This document shows positions 44,115-54,089 of a stretch of DNA of 64,000 nt, one piece after another. Location: positions 62,001 to 126,000 of the forward strand of contig JAFUOJ010000024.1 of assembly GCA_017481945.1 (NCBI GenBank), in the 5' to 3' direction. The position numbers and the translations under genes were made by a program. The DNA comes from Parabacteroides sp. Lineage in GTDB: Bacteria > Bacteroidota > Bacteroidia > Bacteroidales > Tannerellaceae. Under the pieces are notes generated by a model. That model was given only the letters and a program-made list of their open reading frames with translations. It searched no databases and had not been told where the DNA came from. Numbering within the stretch: the stretch's first letter is position 1; every line of letters begins with the position of its first letter.

Positions 44115-47100
44115 ATGAAGAGACAATTTATTCATTCTTTTAATATGGAAAGCTGGAGAGTATGGCTATTAATTGTTGTATTCATTTCTTTCCCCAGCTT
44201 ACAATTTGGATATGCGAGAGGACAACAGCGAATGATTACAGTTCAGTTCTCTGATATCCCATTATCTGAAGCATTAAGTAAAGTTGAAGAAGCAAGTGGT
44301 TATTCATTCTTTTACGATGCTAATATGTTAGATTTATCTAAGCATGTAAGTTTAGATGTAAAAAATCAGAAATTACACGATGTACTGGATGTCATGTTTA
44401 GATCTACTGGTGTAGCTTTTGAGATTTCAAATAATCAGATTGCATTATTTGCAAAGGCAAAGAGTGAGAAAGCAGCACCTGTGGTTAAACAACAAAAAAG
44501 TATTACGGTAAAGGGTGTTGTTAAAGACGCGACCGGACTTCCTGTGATTGGAGCTAATGTAGTTGAAAAAGGAACAACAAATGGAACGATTACAGATGTT
44601 GATGGTAACTATGTTTTGACTGTTAACCAAGGTGCTACATTGGAAATTTCTTATATCGGTTATGTTACACAAGGAGTGAAAGTAACAGGCGGGTTGCAGG
44701 ATGTAGTTTTACGTGAAGATTCACAAGCTTTGGAAGAAGTAGTCGTAACAGGTTTCGGTTTGGCACAAAAGAAAGCGACTTTAACAGGTGCCGTTACAGC
44801 TGTAGGTTCTGATGATATTAGTCGTTCAGTATCTTCTACTGCTTCCGGTGCATTGGTTGGTAAAGTGGCAGGTTTAAATACTCGTCAGGCAGATGGTCGT
44901 CCGGGTGCTACTACAAGTATCCAGATTCGTAACATGGGTGATCCTTTATATGTGATTGACGGTGTACAATCTGACGCAGCTCAATTTAATAACATAGATT
45001 TCAATGATATTGAGAGTATTTCTGTTTTGAAAGATGCTTCTGCTGCTATCTATGGGGTACGTGCTGCAAATGGTGTTATTGTTGTCAATACTAAGAAAGG
45101 TAAACGGAATACTAAGAATACAGTTGCTTTAAATATGTATTATGGTTGGCAGAACCCATCCACATTCCCTAAACCTGCTGACGCTAAAACTTATTTGACA
45201 AACTATATTCAATCAGAAACGGTTCAAGGGAAAACAAATTACACTTATAGTAAAGAAGATTATGAAAAGTGGTGTCAAGGAACCGAAAAAGGATATGTTC
45301 CATTTGATTGGTATGATTTTATATGGGAAACGAATCCTCAATATTATGTAAATGCTAATATTTCCGGAGGTTCAGATAAAATCAATTACTATGTATCTTT
45401 AGGACATTTGAATCAGGACGCTATGATTGTGAATTATGGTGGTTTCAAACGTACAAATGTACAGATGAATATTGACGCTCAAATCAATGATCGTTTGAAA
45501 ATTGGAGCAACCATGAACGGTCGTATTGAAGAGTTAAAGAACCCGGGTGTTCCTGAAGTAGATGATTATTGGATGCCTCGTTTTGGTACCTATCGAAATT
45601 TGCCGACAAAGCGTCCGTATGCAAATGATAATCCGCTTTATCCGACATTGACATCTTCTAATGCTGCAACAAACTTTGCTTGGTTAAATTATGATTTGTC
45701 TGGTGAGTATAAGAAGACAACTCGTGTGATACAAATGCAGGGTACAATTGAATATGAAATCTTGGATGGTTTAAAGGCAAAAGGTTTGTTTGGTTATTTG
45801 TTGGATTATGAAACAATGAACAACCAAGAGTACACTTATAAGTTGTATGGATATGATGAGGCTACAGATACTTATCCTGTCATATTTGAAAATACAAACC
45901 CTTGGAGAGAAAGAAGTGTAGGACATGATGAAGAACTTTCTTCTAACATCCAACTTTCTTATCAGAAAAAGTTTGGAGAACATAATGTTTCTGCTATTGT
46001 TGGTTTTGAAGCTATTAGACGTGATACTCCATATACATGGTTACACTCAAGACCTACTGCTAATTCTTTGCACTTGATTGATTATCAGACAATGGATAAG
46101 TATAACGATTACGGAAATGAGACAGAAGCTCGTTTGGGATGGTTATTCAGAGGTAATTATGATTATGCAAATAAGTATTTAGTAGAGTTCTCAGCTCGTT
46201 ATGATGGCTCTTGGAAATTCCCTACAAATGATCGTTGGGGTTTCTTCCCTTCAGCCTCTTTGGGATGGAGAATCTCAGAAGAAAATTTCTGGAAAGAAGC
46301 AAAGGTGGCTAATGTTATTAGCGATTTGAAGATTCGTGGTTCTTATGGTATGGTTGGAGATGATAATGTCTCAGGTTATTCCGCATTCGATTATATGAGT
46401 GGTTATACATATAAGAAAGGTGGTTCTGTGATTGATGGTGCTTATACAATTGGTTCACAACCACGTGGTCTTCCTGTTACTACTATTTCTTGGATTAAAG
46501 CGAAGATTTTAGACCTTGGTTTTGACATTTCATTCTTGGATAATCGTTTGAGTGCTCAATTCGACTTTTTCCGTCGCCAACGTGATGGTTTGCCTGCTTC
46601 TCGTTATGATGTACTGTTACCTTCTGAAGTAGGATTCTCTTTACCGAAAGAAAATTTGAATTCAGATGTTCACATGGGATACGACGCTGCAGTTCGTTGG
46701 TCAGACCAGATAGAAGAATTTAGCTATTCTGTTGGAGGAAATATTACCTATGCTCGTTACTATGATTGGGAAGAGTATAAACCTCGTTTCTCCAATTCTT
46801 GGGATGAATATCGTAACTCAACAACTCATCGTTTTGGTTATTTGAACTGGGGATTAGAAGCAATTGGACAGTTCCAGAGTTGGGAAGAAATCGCAACTTA
46901 TCCAATTGATAATGACCGTCAAGGAAATAAGACCCTTCGACCGGGTGATATTAAGTATAAAGATGTGAACGGAGATGGTGTAATTAATAGTATGGACTAT
47001 CGTCCAATCGGATATCGTGAAGGTTCAACTCCGATTTTGAACTATGGTTTGAATTTCTCTTTTGCATGGAAAGGATTTGATTTGGCTTTCGACTTAACGG

Positions 47101-47531
47101 GTGGTGCAATGTCTTCTTGGTATCAGAATTATGAACAACGTAATCCGTTCCATGACGGTGGAAATAATCCCCAGTACTATATGGAAGATACTTGGCATTT
47201 AGCTGATATTTGGGATGCAAATAGTGAATTGATTCCTGGTAAGTATCCAATGTTGTTGATTGGTAATAGTTCTCATAGTAATTATTGGAATAGTTCATTC
47301 TGGATGAGAAATGTACGCTATATCAAATTACGTAATTTGGAATTTGGATATACAGTTCCTAAGCATATTACTCAAAAAGCTTTGATTTCTGATTTACGAC
47401 TTTATGTAGCAGGAACAAATCTATTCACAATTACAAATGCTCCTGGTATTGACCCTGAGTCAGATGAAAGTAATGGTTTGGGGTATCCAACGACTCGAAT
47501 TATTAATATTGGTTTAAATCTTAAATTTTAA
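44115..47531 (+). CDS. SusC/RagA-type TonB-dependent outer-membrane receptor with STN signalling domain
   Basis: A 1138-aa protein: signal peptide (cleaved near GYARG), secretin/TonB short N-terminal (STN) domain about 38-110 (ITVQFSDIPLSEALSKVEEA), carboxypeptidase-regulatory-like domain about 130-205 (VKGVVKDATGLPVIGANVVE), TonB box ALEEVVVTGFG, plug (SALVGKVAGL-type segment, SIQIRNMGDPLYVIDGVQSD) and a 22-strand barrel ending TTRIINIGLNLKF. It imports oligosaccharide or glycopeptide together with the SusD-like lid encoded next. The STN domain marks it as signalling through the FecR/sigma pair. Substrate unknown. Confidence 0.97.
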   Translation: MKRQFIHSFNMESWRVWLLIVVFISFPSLQFGYARGQQRMITVQFSDIPLSEALSKVEEASGYSFFYDANMLDLSKHVSLDVKNQKLHDVLDVMFRSTGVAFEISNNQIALFAKAKSEKAAPVVKQQKSITVKGVVKDATGLPVIGANVVEKGTTNGTITDVDGNYVLTVNQGATLEISYIGYVTQGVKVTGGLQDVVLREDSQALEEVVVTGFGLAQKKATLTGAVTAVGSDDISRSVSSTASGALVGKVAGLNTRQADGRPGATTSIQIRNMGDPLYVIDGVQSDAAQFNNIDFNDIESISVLKDASAAIYGVRAANGVIVVNTKKGKRNTKNTVALNMYYGWQNPSTFPKPADAKTYLTNYIQSETVQGKTNYTYSKEDYEKWCQGTEKGYVPFDWYDFIWETNPQYYVNANISGGSDKINYYVSLGHLNQDAMIVNYGGFKRTNVQMNIDAQINDRLKIGATMNGRIEELKNPGVPEVDDYWMPRFGTYRNLPTKRPYANDNPLYPTLTSSNAATNFAWLNYDLSGEYKKTTRVIQMQGTIEYEILDGLKAKGLFGYLLDYETMNNQEYTYKLYGYDEATDTYPVIFENTNPWRERSVGHDEELSSNIQLSYQKKFGEHNVSAIVGFEAIRRDTPYTWLHSRPTANSLHLIDYQTMDKYNDYGNETEARLGWLFRGNYDYANKYLVEFSARYDGSWKFPTNDRWGFFPSASLGWRISEENFWKEAKVANVISDLKIRGSYGMVGDDNVSGYSAFDYMSGYTYKKGGSVIDGAYTIGSQPRGLPVTTISWIKAKILDLGFDISFLDNRLSAQFDFFRRQRDGLPASRYDVLLPSEVGFSLPKENLNSDVHMGYDAAVRWSDQIEEFSYSVGGNITYARYYDWEEYKPRFSNSWDEYRNSTTHRFGYLNWGLEAIGQFQSWEEIATYPIDNDRQGNKTLRPGDIKYKDVNGDGVINSMDYRPIGYREGSTPILNYGLNFSFAWKGFDLAFDLTGGAMSSWYQNYEQRNPFHDGGNNPQYYMEDTWHLADIWDANSELIPGKYPMLLIGNSSHSNYWNSSFWMRNVRYIKLRNLEFGYTVPKHITQKALISDLRLYVAGTNLFTITNAPGIDPESDESNGLGYPTTRIINIGLNLKF

Positions 47532-47537
47532 GCGGCT

Positions 47538-49370
47538 ATGAAGAAGAAATATATATTCGCAGCCTTGGCAGCTTGTATGTTATCAATGACCTCCTGTGAT
47601 GGTTTTTTGGATCAGGAACCTGATAACATTTTGACAGACGAACAGATTTTTAATGACGCAGTTATGATTAAGTCTGTTTTGGCAAACTATTATGGACGTG
47701 TAACTTGGGGACAACATGTTGCGGATTGGAGTAGTTTGCGAGTATTAGATGAAGCTGCCTATTGTAATGGAGGACCAGATGAACGGTCTACATTTGGAGA
47801 CGACCTTTGGCGTGTGTATGATTATACACTTGTTCGAGATCTCAATCAGTTCCTAAAAGGATTACGTGAAACAAAAGCTTTGTCTGAAGCTGAAAAGGCT
47901 CCATTGGAAGGAGAAGCTCGTTTCTTACGTGCTTGGTATTATTTCAATGTTTGTCGTGGATTAGGTGGTATGCCTATTGTTGGAGATGAGATATTTGAAT
48001 ATAATGAAAGTACAGATGTTGCTTCTTTGCGTAGACCTCGTGCAACAGAAGCTGAAATGTATGATTATATCATCTCTGAATGTCAGGCTATTTATTCAAT
48101 GCTTCCGGCTGAACAGCAAACAAATTCAGCTCGTGCTAATAAATGGGCTGCTAAAATGTTAGAGGCACGTGCTGCTGTATATGCAGGATCTATTGCTAAT
48201 TATAATAACAAGATGGATACTCCGATTAGAACAGAAGGAGGAGAAGTTGGTATTCCTGCAGAGAAAGCGAATGGATATTATCAGACTGCTTTAGCTGCAG
48301 CGGAGGAAGTGATTAACAATAGTCCGTATGAGTTACAGGATCGTCATCCGAATGACAAAGGTTTGAATTTCTATGAAGCTGTTTGTGTCAAGGATAATAA
48401 TACGGAAGTTATCTGGGCACGTGATTATATTTATCCGGGACAAACACATGGTTTCACGAACTGGAATGCTCCGAAATCTCATGCAGAGGACATTGATAAT
48501 AGTTATTTAGGGGCACTCTTAAACTTGGTAGAGGAGTATGAATTAATTGATACGCAAACTCCCGGTCAAAAGAGTTTGGTTGAAACGACAGAGAATGGAA
48601 CTTATAAGTTTTATGAAACAGCTGACGAACCTTTCAAGAATAGAGACCCTCGTTTGTGGGGAACTATTATCTATCCGGGTGCGCAGTTCAAGGATATAGA
48701 AGTGGTTCTACAAGCAGGTCAGTTGGTTAAAAATAACGGAAACTGGGATTTTGTTACAGGTGATTTAGATACTGAAGATGAAAATGGAAATCTGATTACA
48801 GCTGAAAATGGTCCTAAGGAATCTAATGAACAGTATGTAAATAAAACAGGTTTCTATGTTCGTAAGTATTTAGATGAAACTCCATCTGCAGGAACTCGTG
48901 GACGTGGTTCAGAAATGTGGATGCCTCGTTTTCGTATCTCTGAAGCTTATATGATTGCTGCGGAAGCCTCTTTTGAATTGAGCAATGGGCGTGCTGCTAA
49001 CTTTATCAATGCGATTCGTGAGAGAGCGGGTGTGAAACCTTTGACGACAGTTACGTTTGATAATATTGTGCATGAATATCGGGTTGAATTTGCCTTTGAA
49101 GACCATCGTTGGTGGGATTTGAAGCGCTGGCGTTTGGCAGATAAGGTATGGAATGGTAATAGTACAGATAGACAAGCTCGTCATCGCCGTCTATGGCCAT
49201 ACCGTGTGGTTGCACCGGGCGATCCGAATAATGGGAAATGGGTATTTGTTGAAGACTTCTTATTTGCGTCTCCCAATGCTCGTTATTTCAAAGTGCAAAA
49301 TTATTATAACTTCCTTAATCTGACTTGGATAAACAATAATCCATTGTTAGTTAAGAATCCATATCAATAA
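47538..49370 (+). CDS. SusD/RagB-type nutrient-binding lipoprotein
   Basis: A 610-aa lipoprotein with lipobox SMTSC (Cys20) and the SusD opening DGFLDQEPDNILTDEQIFND. TPR-like helices follow (APLEGEARFLRAWYYFNVCR, NKWAAKMLEARAAVYAGSI), with C-terminal RagB features MWMPRFRISEAYMIAAEASF, FINAIRERAGVKPL and FEDHRWWDLKRWRLADKVW. It starts 6 bp after SusC. It forms the lid of the outer-membrane SusCD transporter. Large loops after the lipobox are aromatic-rich (WGQHVADW), but the ligand is not readable. Confidence 0.96.
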   Translation: MKKKYIFAALAACMLSMTSCDGFLDQEPDNILTDEQIFNDAVMIKSVLANYYGRVTWGQHVADWSSLRVLDEAAYCNGGPDERSTFGDDLWRVYDYTLVRDLNQFLKGLRETKALSEAEKAPLEGEARFLRAWYYFNVCRGLGGMPIVGDEIFEYNESTDVASLRRPRATEAEMYDYIISECQAIYSMLPAEQQTNSARANKWAAKMLEARAAVYAGSIANYNNKMDTPIRTEGGEVGIPAEKANGYYQTALAAAEEVINNSPYELQDRHPNDKGLNFYEAVCVKDNNTEVIWARDYIYPGQTHGFTNWNAPKSHAEDIDNSYLGALLNLVEEYELIDTQTPGQKSLVETTENGTYKFYETADEPFKNRDPRLWGTIIYPGAQFKDIEVVLQAGQLVKNNGNWDFVTGDLDTEDENGNLITAENGPKESNEQYVNKTGFYVRKYLDETPSAGTRGRGSEMWMPRFRISEAYMIAAEASFELSNGRAANFINAIRERAGVKPLTTVTFDNIVHEYRVEFAFEDHRWWDLKRWRLADKVWNGNSTDRQARHRRLWPYRVVAPGDPNNGKWVFVEDFLFASPNARYFKVQNYYNFLNLTWINNNPLLVKNPYQ

Positions 49371-49388
49371 TTTAAACATAGGAAGAGT

Positions 49389-50063
49389 ATGAAAATTATA
49401 TCAAATATTTTTTCGTTGGTTTTACTGTTAGCTTTATTTGCTAGTTGTGGAAAAGATAATTATGAAGCACCGGAATCAACATTGATGGGAACAGTAACCT
49501 ATCAAGGAAAAGCATTGCAACTCCGCGGAACAGGTGAGGCAGTTCAGCTTCAATTATATCAAGATGGATATGAATTGGACGATCCAATCTCTGTATATGT
49601 AGGGCAGGATGGAAAATTTGCTGCAAAACTGTTTGATGGTGAGTATAAGCTAATAACTCGTGACGGTAATGGTCCTTGGGTAAATACTCGTGATACTGTA
49701 GTTGTGAATTTGAAAGGAACTACAGAAGTACAGTTAGAGGTAACTCCCTATTTCTTGATTTCTAATGCGCAAATGTCTGTTTCCGGAACAACAATGAATG
49801 CCTCTTTCACGATAGATCAGATTGTTTCGTCTGCTTCTATCAATAAAGTGTATTTATTGTTGAGTAAAACTCAATTTGCGGATGATGTAAATAATTTGTT
49901 CCGTAAGGATATTACAGGCGTAGAACCTGGAGCTGTAACTTTATCTGCTGATATTACTAATAGCGAGGATGTAGCGAATGCCAAAGCTCTTTATGCTCGC
50001 GTAGGGGTATTAGCAAAGGGTGCGGATCAAGCTATTTATTCAGAAGTGGTACGTTTGAGATAG
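49389..50063 (+). CDS. DUF3823 lipoprotein of the Sus-like locus
   Basis: A 224-aa lipoprotein with lipobox LFASC (Cys20). The N-terminal DUF3823 beta domain (STLMGTVTYQGKALQLRGTG, GQDGKFAAKLFDGEYKLITR) is followed by a second DUF3823-associated domain (SNAQMSVSGTTMNASFTIDQ, KALYARVGVLAKGADQ). DUF3823 proteins are regularly encoded just after SusD and are taken to be surface glycan-binding or transporter-accessory proteins. 18 bp after SusD and followed by a terminator. Confidence 0.85.
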   Translation: MKIISNIFSLVLLLALFASCGKDNYEAPESTLMGTVTYQGKALQLRGTGEAVQLQLYQDGYELDDPISVYVGQDGKFAAKLFDGEYKLITRDGNGPWVNTRDTVVVNLKGTTEVQLEVTPYFLISNAQMSVSGTTMNASFTIDQIVSSASINKVYLLLSKTQFADDVNNLFRKDITGVEPGAVTLSADITNSEDVANAKALYARVGVLAKGADQAIYSEVVRLR

Positions 50064-50075
50064 TGATTCATAGAA

Positions 50076-50120
50076 AGCCAGAGTATATGACAGTATAGAG
50101 GGATTATACCCTGGCTTTTT
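50076..50120 (+). terminator. Terminator between the Sus genes and GH2
   Basis: AGCCAGAGTATA pairs with TATACCCTGGCT (one mismatch), followed by TTTTT. It may separate or attenuate transcription between the DUF3823 gene and the glycosidase. Confidence 0.6.
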
Positions 50121-50147
50121 CTGTATTAAATAATTTAGTTATATATC

Positions 50148-51959
50148 ATGAGAAAGCAATTATTAGCGTGTATGGCATTGGCATTGACGTTAGGTGTTAA
50201 TGCGCAGTGGAAACCGGTCGGAGATAAGATCAAAACAGATTGGGCGGAAAAAGTAGATCCCAATAATGTCTTGCCAGAATATCCTCGTCCTCAATTGGAA
50301 CGTAACGATTGGCAAAATTTGAATGGGGAGTGGGAATATGCAATTAAACCAGTTGGGGGCGTAGAACCTTCTGCTTTTGATGGAAAGATTTTAGTGCCTT
50401 TTGCTGTCGAATCTTCTCTTTCCGGTGTACAAAAAGAGGTTGGACAAGAAAATGAACTTTGGTATAAACGCTCTTTTTCGATTCCATCAGCCTGGAAGAA
50501 TAAAAATATCGTTTTGAACTTTGGGGCAGTCGATTGGAAGGCAGATGTCTTTGTGAATGATGTCTTGGTTGGCTCTCATAAAGGAGGTTATACTCCGTTT
50601 TCATTTGATATTACCCCGTATTTGACAAATAAAGGGAATCAGAAACTGGTTGTACGTGTATGGGACCCTACCGATAAAGGATTTCAACCTATCGGTAAAC
50701 AGACCCATAATCCAAGAGGTATCTGGTACACTCCGGTAACCGGTATTTGGCAGACTGTTTGGTTAGAACCGGTTGCGGCTAACCATGTTACAGCAATTAA
50801 AGCAATCCCTAACATCGACCATAATGCCATCAATGTGACGGTTTCAACTTCTGCGACTTGTTGTGCGGATATTGTAGAAGTAAAATTAGTGGATAAAGGT
50901 GCGGTAGTTGCTTCTGCGAAAGGTGTGCAAGGGAAAGAATTACGTTTAGGCGTTCAAAACCCACAACTTTGGTCTCCTGCTAATCCTTATTTATATGATA
51001 TGACAGTTTCATTGTGGAAAAATGGTAAGGTTATTGACGAAGTAAAATCATATACAGCATTTCGTAAGATTTCAACGAAGAAAGACGCGAATGGAATTAT
51101 GCGTATGTGTTTGAACAACGAACCTTTATTCCAATACGGTCCGCTGGATCAAGGTTGGTGGCCTGACGGATTGTACACAGCTCCGACTGACGAAGCGCTT
51201 TTGTTTGATATTAAGAAAACAAAAGACTGGGGCTTCAATATGATTCGTAAACACGTGAAAGTGGAACCGGCTCGCTGGTATTATCATTGCGATAAAGAGG
51301 GCATTTTAGTTTGGCAAGATATGCCAAGCGGTGATATGGGCAACAAGTGGGAGCCTCACAAATATAATGGCGGTACGGACAAAGACCGAACTCAAGAATC
51401 CATCGATAATTACTATCAGGAATGGAAAGAAATTATTGACTTAGGTATCTCTTTCCCCTCTATCGTAGTCTGGGTTCCTTTCAACGAAGGTTGGGGACAG
51501 TTTGGTACGGAAAAAGCGGCTCTTTGGACAAAGAATTACGACCCTTCTCGTTTGGTAAATCCGGCCAGTGGTGGTAATCATCGTCCTTGCGGAGACATTA
51601 TTGACCTACATAACTATCCGGGTCCTGATATGTTCCTGTCAGATCCTGCTCGCGTGAATGTATTGGGTGAATATGGTGGCATTGGCTTACCTGTCGAAAA
51701 TCATTTGTGGTGGAACAAACGCAATTGGGGATATATCCAATTTAAAAACGGTGCTGAAGTAACAGCTGAGTATATAAAATATGCGAAATCGTTACAAAGT
51801 TTCATCGACCGCGGCTTTTCTGCAGCTGTTTATACACAGACAACAGACGTAGAAGGTGAGGTAAACGGTTTAATGACCTATGACCGTAAAGTGATCAAGA
51901 TTGACGAAGCCGCAATTCGCAAAATAAACCAAGAAGTTATAAGTCGAATGGCAAAATAA
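50148..51959 (+). CDS. Secreted glycoside hydrolase family 2 enzyme (beta-galactosidase-like)
   Basis: A 603-aa protein with signal peptide ending at NAQ (about 20). GH2 sugar-binding domain about 45-205 (DWQNLNGEWEYAI, FAVESSLSGV, WYKRSF, RGIWYTPVTGIWQTVWLE), an immunoglobulin-like domain to about 300, then the TIM barrel. The acid/base is Glu447 (VPFNEGWGQ) and the nucleophile Glu508 (NVLGEYGGIGLP). It is short for GH2 (no C-terminal domains), a form common in Bacteroidales PULs and seen with varied beta-glycoside activities. Its place in the Sus-like locus suggests it trims the imported glycan; specificity cannot be assigned. Confidence 0.92.
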   Translation: MRKQLLACMALALTLGVNAQWKPVGDKIKTDWAEKVDPNNVLPEYPRPQLERNDWQNLNGEWEYAIKPVGGVEPSAFDGKILVPFAVESSLSGVQKEVGQENELWYKRSFSIPSAWKNKNIVLNFGAVDWKADVFVNDVLVGSHKGGYTPFSFDITPYLTNKGNQKLVVRVWDPTDKGFQPIGKQTHNPRGIWYTPVTGIWQTVWLEPVAANHVTAIKAIPNIDHNAINVTVSTSATCCADIVEVKLVDKGAVVASAKGVQGKELRLGVQNPQLWSPANPYLYDMTVSLWKNGKVIDEVKSYTAFRKISTKKDANGIMRMCLNNEPLFQYGPLDQGWWPDGLYTAPTDEALLFDIKKTKDWGFNMIRKHVKVEPARWYYHCDKEGILVWQDMPSGDMGNKWEPHKYNGGTDKDRTQESIDNYYQEWKEIIDLGISFPSIVVWVPFNEGWGQFGTEKAALWTKNYDPSRLVNPASGGNHRPCGDIIDLHNYPGPDMFLSDPARVNVLGEYGGIGLPVENHLWWNKRNWGYIQFKNGAEVTAEYIKYAKSLQSFIDRGFSAAVYTQTTDVEGEVNGLMTYDRKVIKIDEAAIRKINQEVISRMAK

Positions 51960-51984
51960 TTGGGTAGGTTTTAGTTAGATTCAG

Positions 51985-52016
51985 TTCCTGGGCATGAATG
52001 TGTCCAGGAATTTTTT
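51985..52016 (+). terminator. Terminator after the GH2 gene
   Basis: TTCCTGG / CCAGGAA 7-bp stem extended by CA/TG after a mismatch, then TTTTTT. Ends 76 bp before array C. Confidence 0.75.
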
Positions 52017-52091
52017 GTTTTTACCAGATAGAAGATGTCGGATTAGGAATTAAGAGAAAGAATTGGCTATTTCTTGAGGTAAAAGTCCCTT

Positions 52092-52340
52092 TTAAGCTTC
52101 TTAAAAAACCTTTGAAGTGCTGCAAAATGCAATTTAGCAGGCTCAAAATGGCTTTTCACTGTTGTAAGTCCATTTTTAGGATCCTAAAAATGGGTTTTCA
52201 CCGCTGCAAGTTGGTTTTTAAAAGTCTAAAAATGCCTTTTCACTACTGTAAAATGGTTTTTAGGGTCCTAAAAGTCATTTTGCAGCACTGAAAAGGCATT
52301 TCCCGTTTCTTAAAAATGAACTTACAGCATAAAAAAGGGA
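52092..52340. repeat. Array C: 42-bp tandem units with TTAGGnnCCTAA dyads
   Basis: Fills the interval between the GH2 terminator and the cysS terminator. Unit starts are at 52092, 52134, 52176, 52218, 52260 and 52302 (all steps 42). First dyads are TTAAGCTTCTTAA, TTAGGATCCTAA (perfect), TTAAAAGTCTAA and TTAGGGTCCTAA. A second dyad near TTTTGCAGCACTGAAAA (52278-52294) lies 21 bp from the first, half a period. Because 42 is a multiple of three, an open frame with 14-residue repeats appears at 51998-52291; arrays A and B (41 bp) cannot keep a frame, so this is judged non-coding. Confidence 0.88.
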
Positions 52341-52363
52341 CTTCCAAATGACTTGGAAGCCCC
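52331..52363 (-). terminator. Terminator of cysS
   Basis: On the minus strand GGG-G-CTTCCAA, loop GTCAT, TTGGAAG-T-CCC, then TTTTTT: a 10-bp stem with one mismatch, 29 bp past the cysS stop. Confidence 0.75.
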
Positions 52364-52391
52364 CTCAAAGTATGACAAAAAATTTTAGGGG

Positions 52392-53870
52392 TTATTTACT
52401 TAGTTTCCACTCCGCTCCATCCTTTGTATCTTTGATCTCAAAACCAAGAGCCGTCAGTTCGTTGCGGATTTTATCTGAGGTAGCCCAATCTTTATTGGCT
52501 TTAGCTTGCTGACGAATAGAAAGCAACAGGTCTACCGCTTTGCCAAAGGCTTCATAATTGTTTCCACCGGCAGAAGCCGCTTCGTCTTTCATCCCTAAGA
52601 TGTCAAAAACAAAGGTGTGGAATACCTCTTGCAGCTCTTTCAGATCTTCAGCCGAGATTGTCGCCTTGCCATCCTTTACGGAATTAATTGCACGGGAAGC
52701 GTCGAACAGGTGAGCGATGACAATCGGAGAGTTGAGGTCGTCATTCATCGCTTCGTAGCACTTCTGGCGCAGGTCTTTCACGTCTACTGTCGATACATCG
52801 GAAGCTTTCAACTTCATTAAGTTCTTATAAGCGTCCATCAAGCGTTCCAAACCCTTTTCGGCAGCCTGTAGCGCGTCGTTGCTGAAGTCTACCGTACTGC
52901 GATAGTGTGCTTGCAGGATGAAGAAGCGGATGGTCATAGGAGAATAGGCCTGATTCAACGCTTTGTTGTTACCCGTAAAGAACTCGTCCAAAGTGATGAA
53001 ATTGCCTAAGGATTTTCCCATCTTTTGACCGCTGATGGTAATCATGTTATTGTGCATCCAGTAGTGAACCATGTCGTCTCCTTGGGAGGCTACGGCTTGC
53101 GCGATTTCACATTCATGGTGTGGGAAGATCAAATCCATACCTCCACCGTGAATATCGAAGTGTTCACCTAAATATTTCTTTCCCATTGCGGTACATTCGC
53201 AGTGCCAACCGGGGAAACCGTTGCTCCAAGGAGATGGCCAACGCATGATATGTTCGGGTTGGGCACATTTCCAGAGGGCGAAGTCGATTGGATTACGTTT
53301 TTCATCCTGTCCGTCCAATGCACGTGTCGTATTCAACATGTCATCAATGTTACGGCCGGAAAGGATTCCGTATTTATGGTCTTTGTTGTACTTCTCAACG
53401 TCAAAATAGACAGAACCTTCGCTTTCATAGGCGTAGCCGTTGTCTAAGATTTTCTGAACCAAGTCGATTTGTTCGATGATATGACCGGAAGCGTGCGGTT
53501 CGATACTTGGAGGAAGCACATTCAAAGCTTCCATCGCATGATGATAACGGTTCAAGTAGTATTGAACAACCTCCATAGGTTCTAACTGTTCGAGACGAGC
53601 CTTTTTAGCGATTTTATCTTCGCCATCATCAGCGTCATGTTCCAAGTGACCGACATCAGTTATGTTGCGTACATAGCGTACTTTATATCCTAAATGTTTC
53701 AGATAACGGAACAGAAGGTCAAAAGTGATAGCCGGACGAGCATGTCCTAAATGCGCGTCACCATAAACTGTAGGACCACAGACATACATACCCACATGCG
53801 GTTCGTGCAGCGGGGTGAACTGTTCCTTTCTTCTTGTGAGTGTGTTGTAAATACTTAATGGGTGTTCCAT
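52392..53870 (-). CDS. cysS: Cysteine-tRNA ligase
   Basis: A 492-aa class I synthetase from ATG 53870 ([20 protein letters not shown]). A longer frame reaches 54035 but would contain the -7 promoter box at 53895-53902, so it is rejected. HIGH motif [16 protein letters not shown], zinc ligands in [20 protein letters not shown] and [11 protein letters not shown], and KMSKS loop as [13 protein letters not shown]. The C-terminal DALR anticodon domain is present ([20 protein letters not shown]). Normal length. Confidence 0.97.
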   Translation of the reverse strand: MEHPLSIYNTLTRRKEQFTPLHEPHVGMYVCGPTVYGDAHLGHARPAITFDLLFRYLKHLGYKVRYVRNITDVGHLEHDADDGEDKIAKKARLEQLEPMEVVQYYLNRYHHAMEALNVLPPSIEPHASGHIIEQIDLVQKILDNGYAYESEGSVYFDVEKYNKDHKYGILSGRNIDDMLNTTRALDGQDEKRNPIDFALWKCAQPEHIMRWPSPWSNGFPGWHCECTAMGKKYLGEHFDIHGGGMDLIFPHHECEIAQAVASQGDDMVHYWMHNNMITISGQKMGKSLGNFITLDEFFTGNNKALNQAYSPMTIRFFILQAHYRSTVDFSNDALQAAEKGLERLMDAYKNLMKLKASDVSTVDVKDLRQKCYEAMNDDLNSPIVIAHLFDASRAINSVKDGKATISAEDLKELQEVFHTFVFDILGMKDEAASAGGNNYEAFGKAVDLLLSIRQQAKANKDWATSDKIRNELTALGFEIKDTKDGAEWKLSK

Positions 53871-53894
53871 ATCTATTTTTATTTTTAAGCAGGG

Positions 53895-53902
53895 CAAATT
53901 TA
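53895..53902 (-). promoter_or_regulatory. Promoter -7 element of cysS
   Basis: The minus strand reads TAAATTTG (TAnnTTTG), 25 bp ahead of the chosen start, and decides between the two in-frame starts. Confidence 0.55.
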
Positions 53903-54030
53903 CAAATAAATGGGAGAATCGCTTTATAAAGCAGCGTATAATCAGTGAAATAATGTGTAGTTTGAATGCAAAAGAGCCTAAAAAAGGAGGAAGTTTATAC
54001 AAAAGGGTAGTGAATATCGTTATAATGTTA

Positions 54031-54038
54031 TACATTTG
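54031..54038 (+). promoter_or_regulatory. Promoter -7 element of porX
   Basis: TACATTTG (TAnnTTTG), 52 bp before ATG 54090 and just upstream of a weaker in-frame start at 54045. Confidence 0.5.
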
Positions 54039-54089
54039 TAGTAAGTGAACTTCTCAGTTTGCTTTTTGTTAATTACGAAAGATTGGACT

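Noticed and set aside
51998..52291. 97-aa open frame with 14-residue repeats over array C
   Set aside because: The repeat follows from the 42-bp period being a multiple of three. Arrays A and B have the same design at 41 bp and cannot code, there is no clear ribosome-binding site, and the frame begins inside the GH2 terminator.
53871..54035. N-terminal extension of cysS by 55 residues
   Set aside because: It contains the TAAATTTG promoter box and lacks similarity to the synthetase; the family N-terminus fits ATG 53870.
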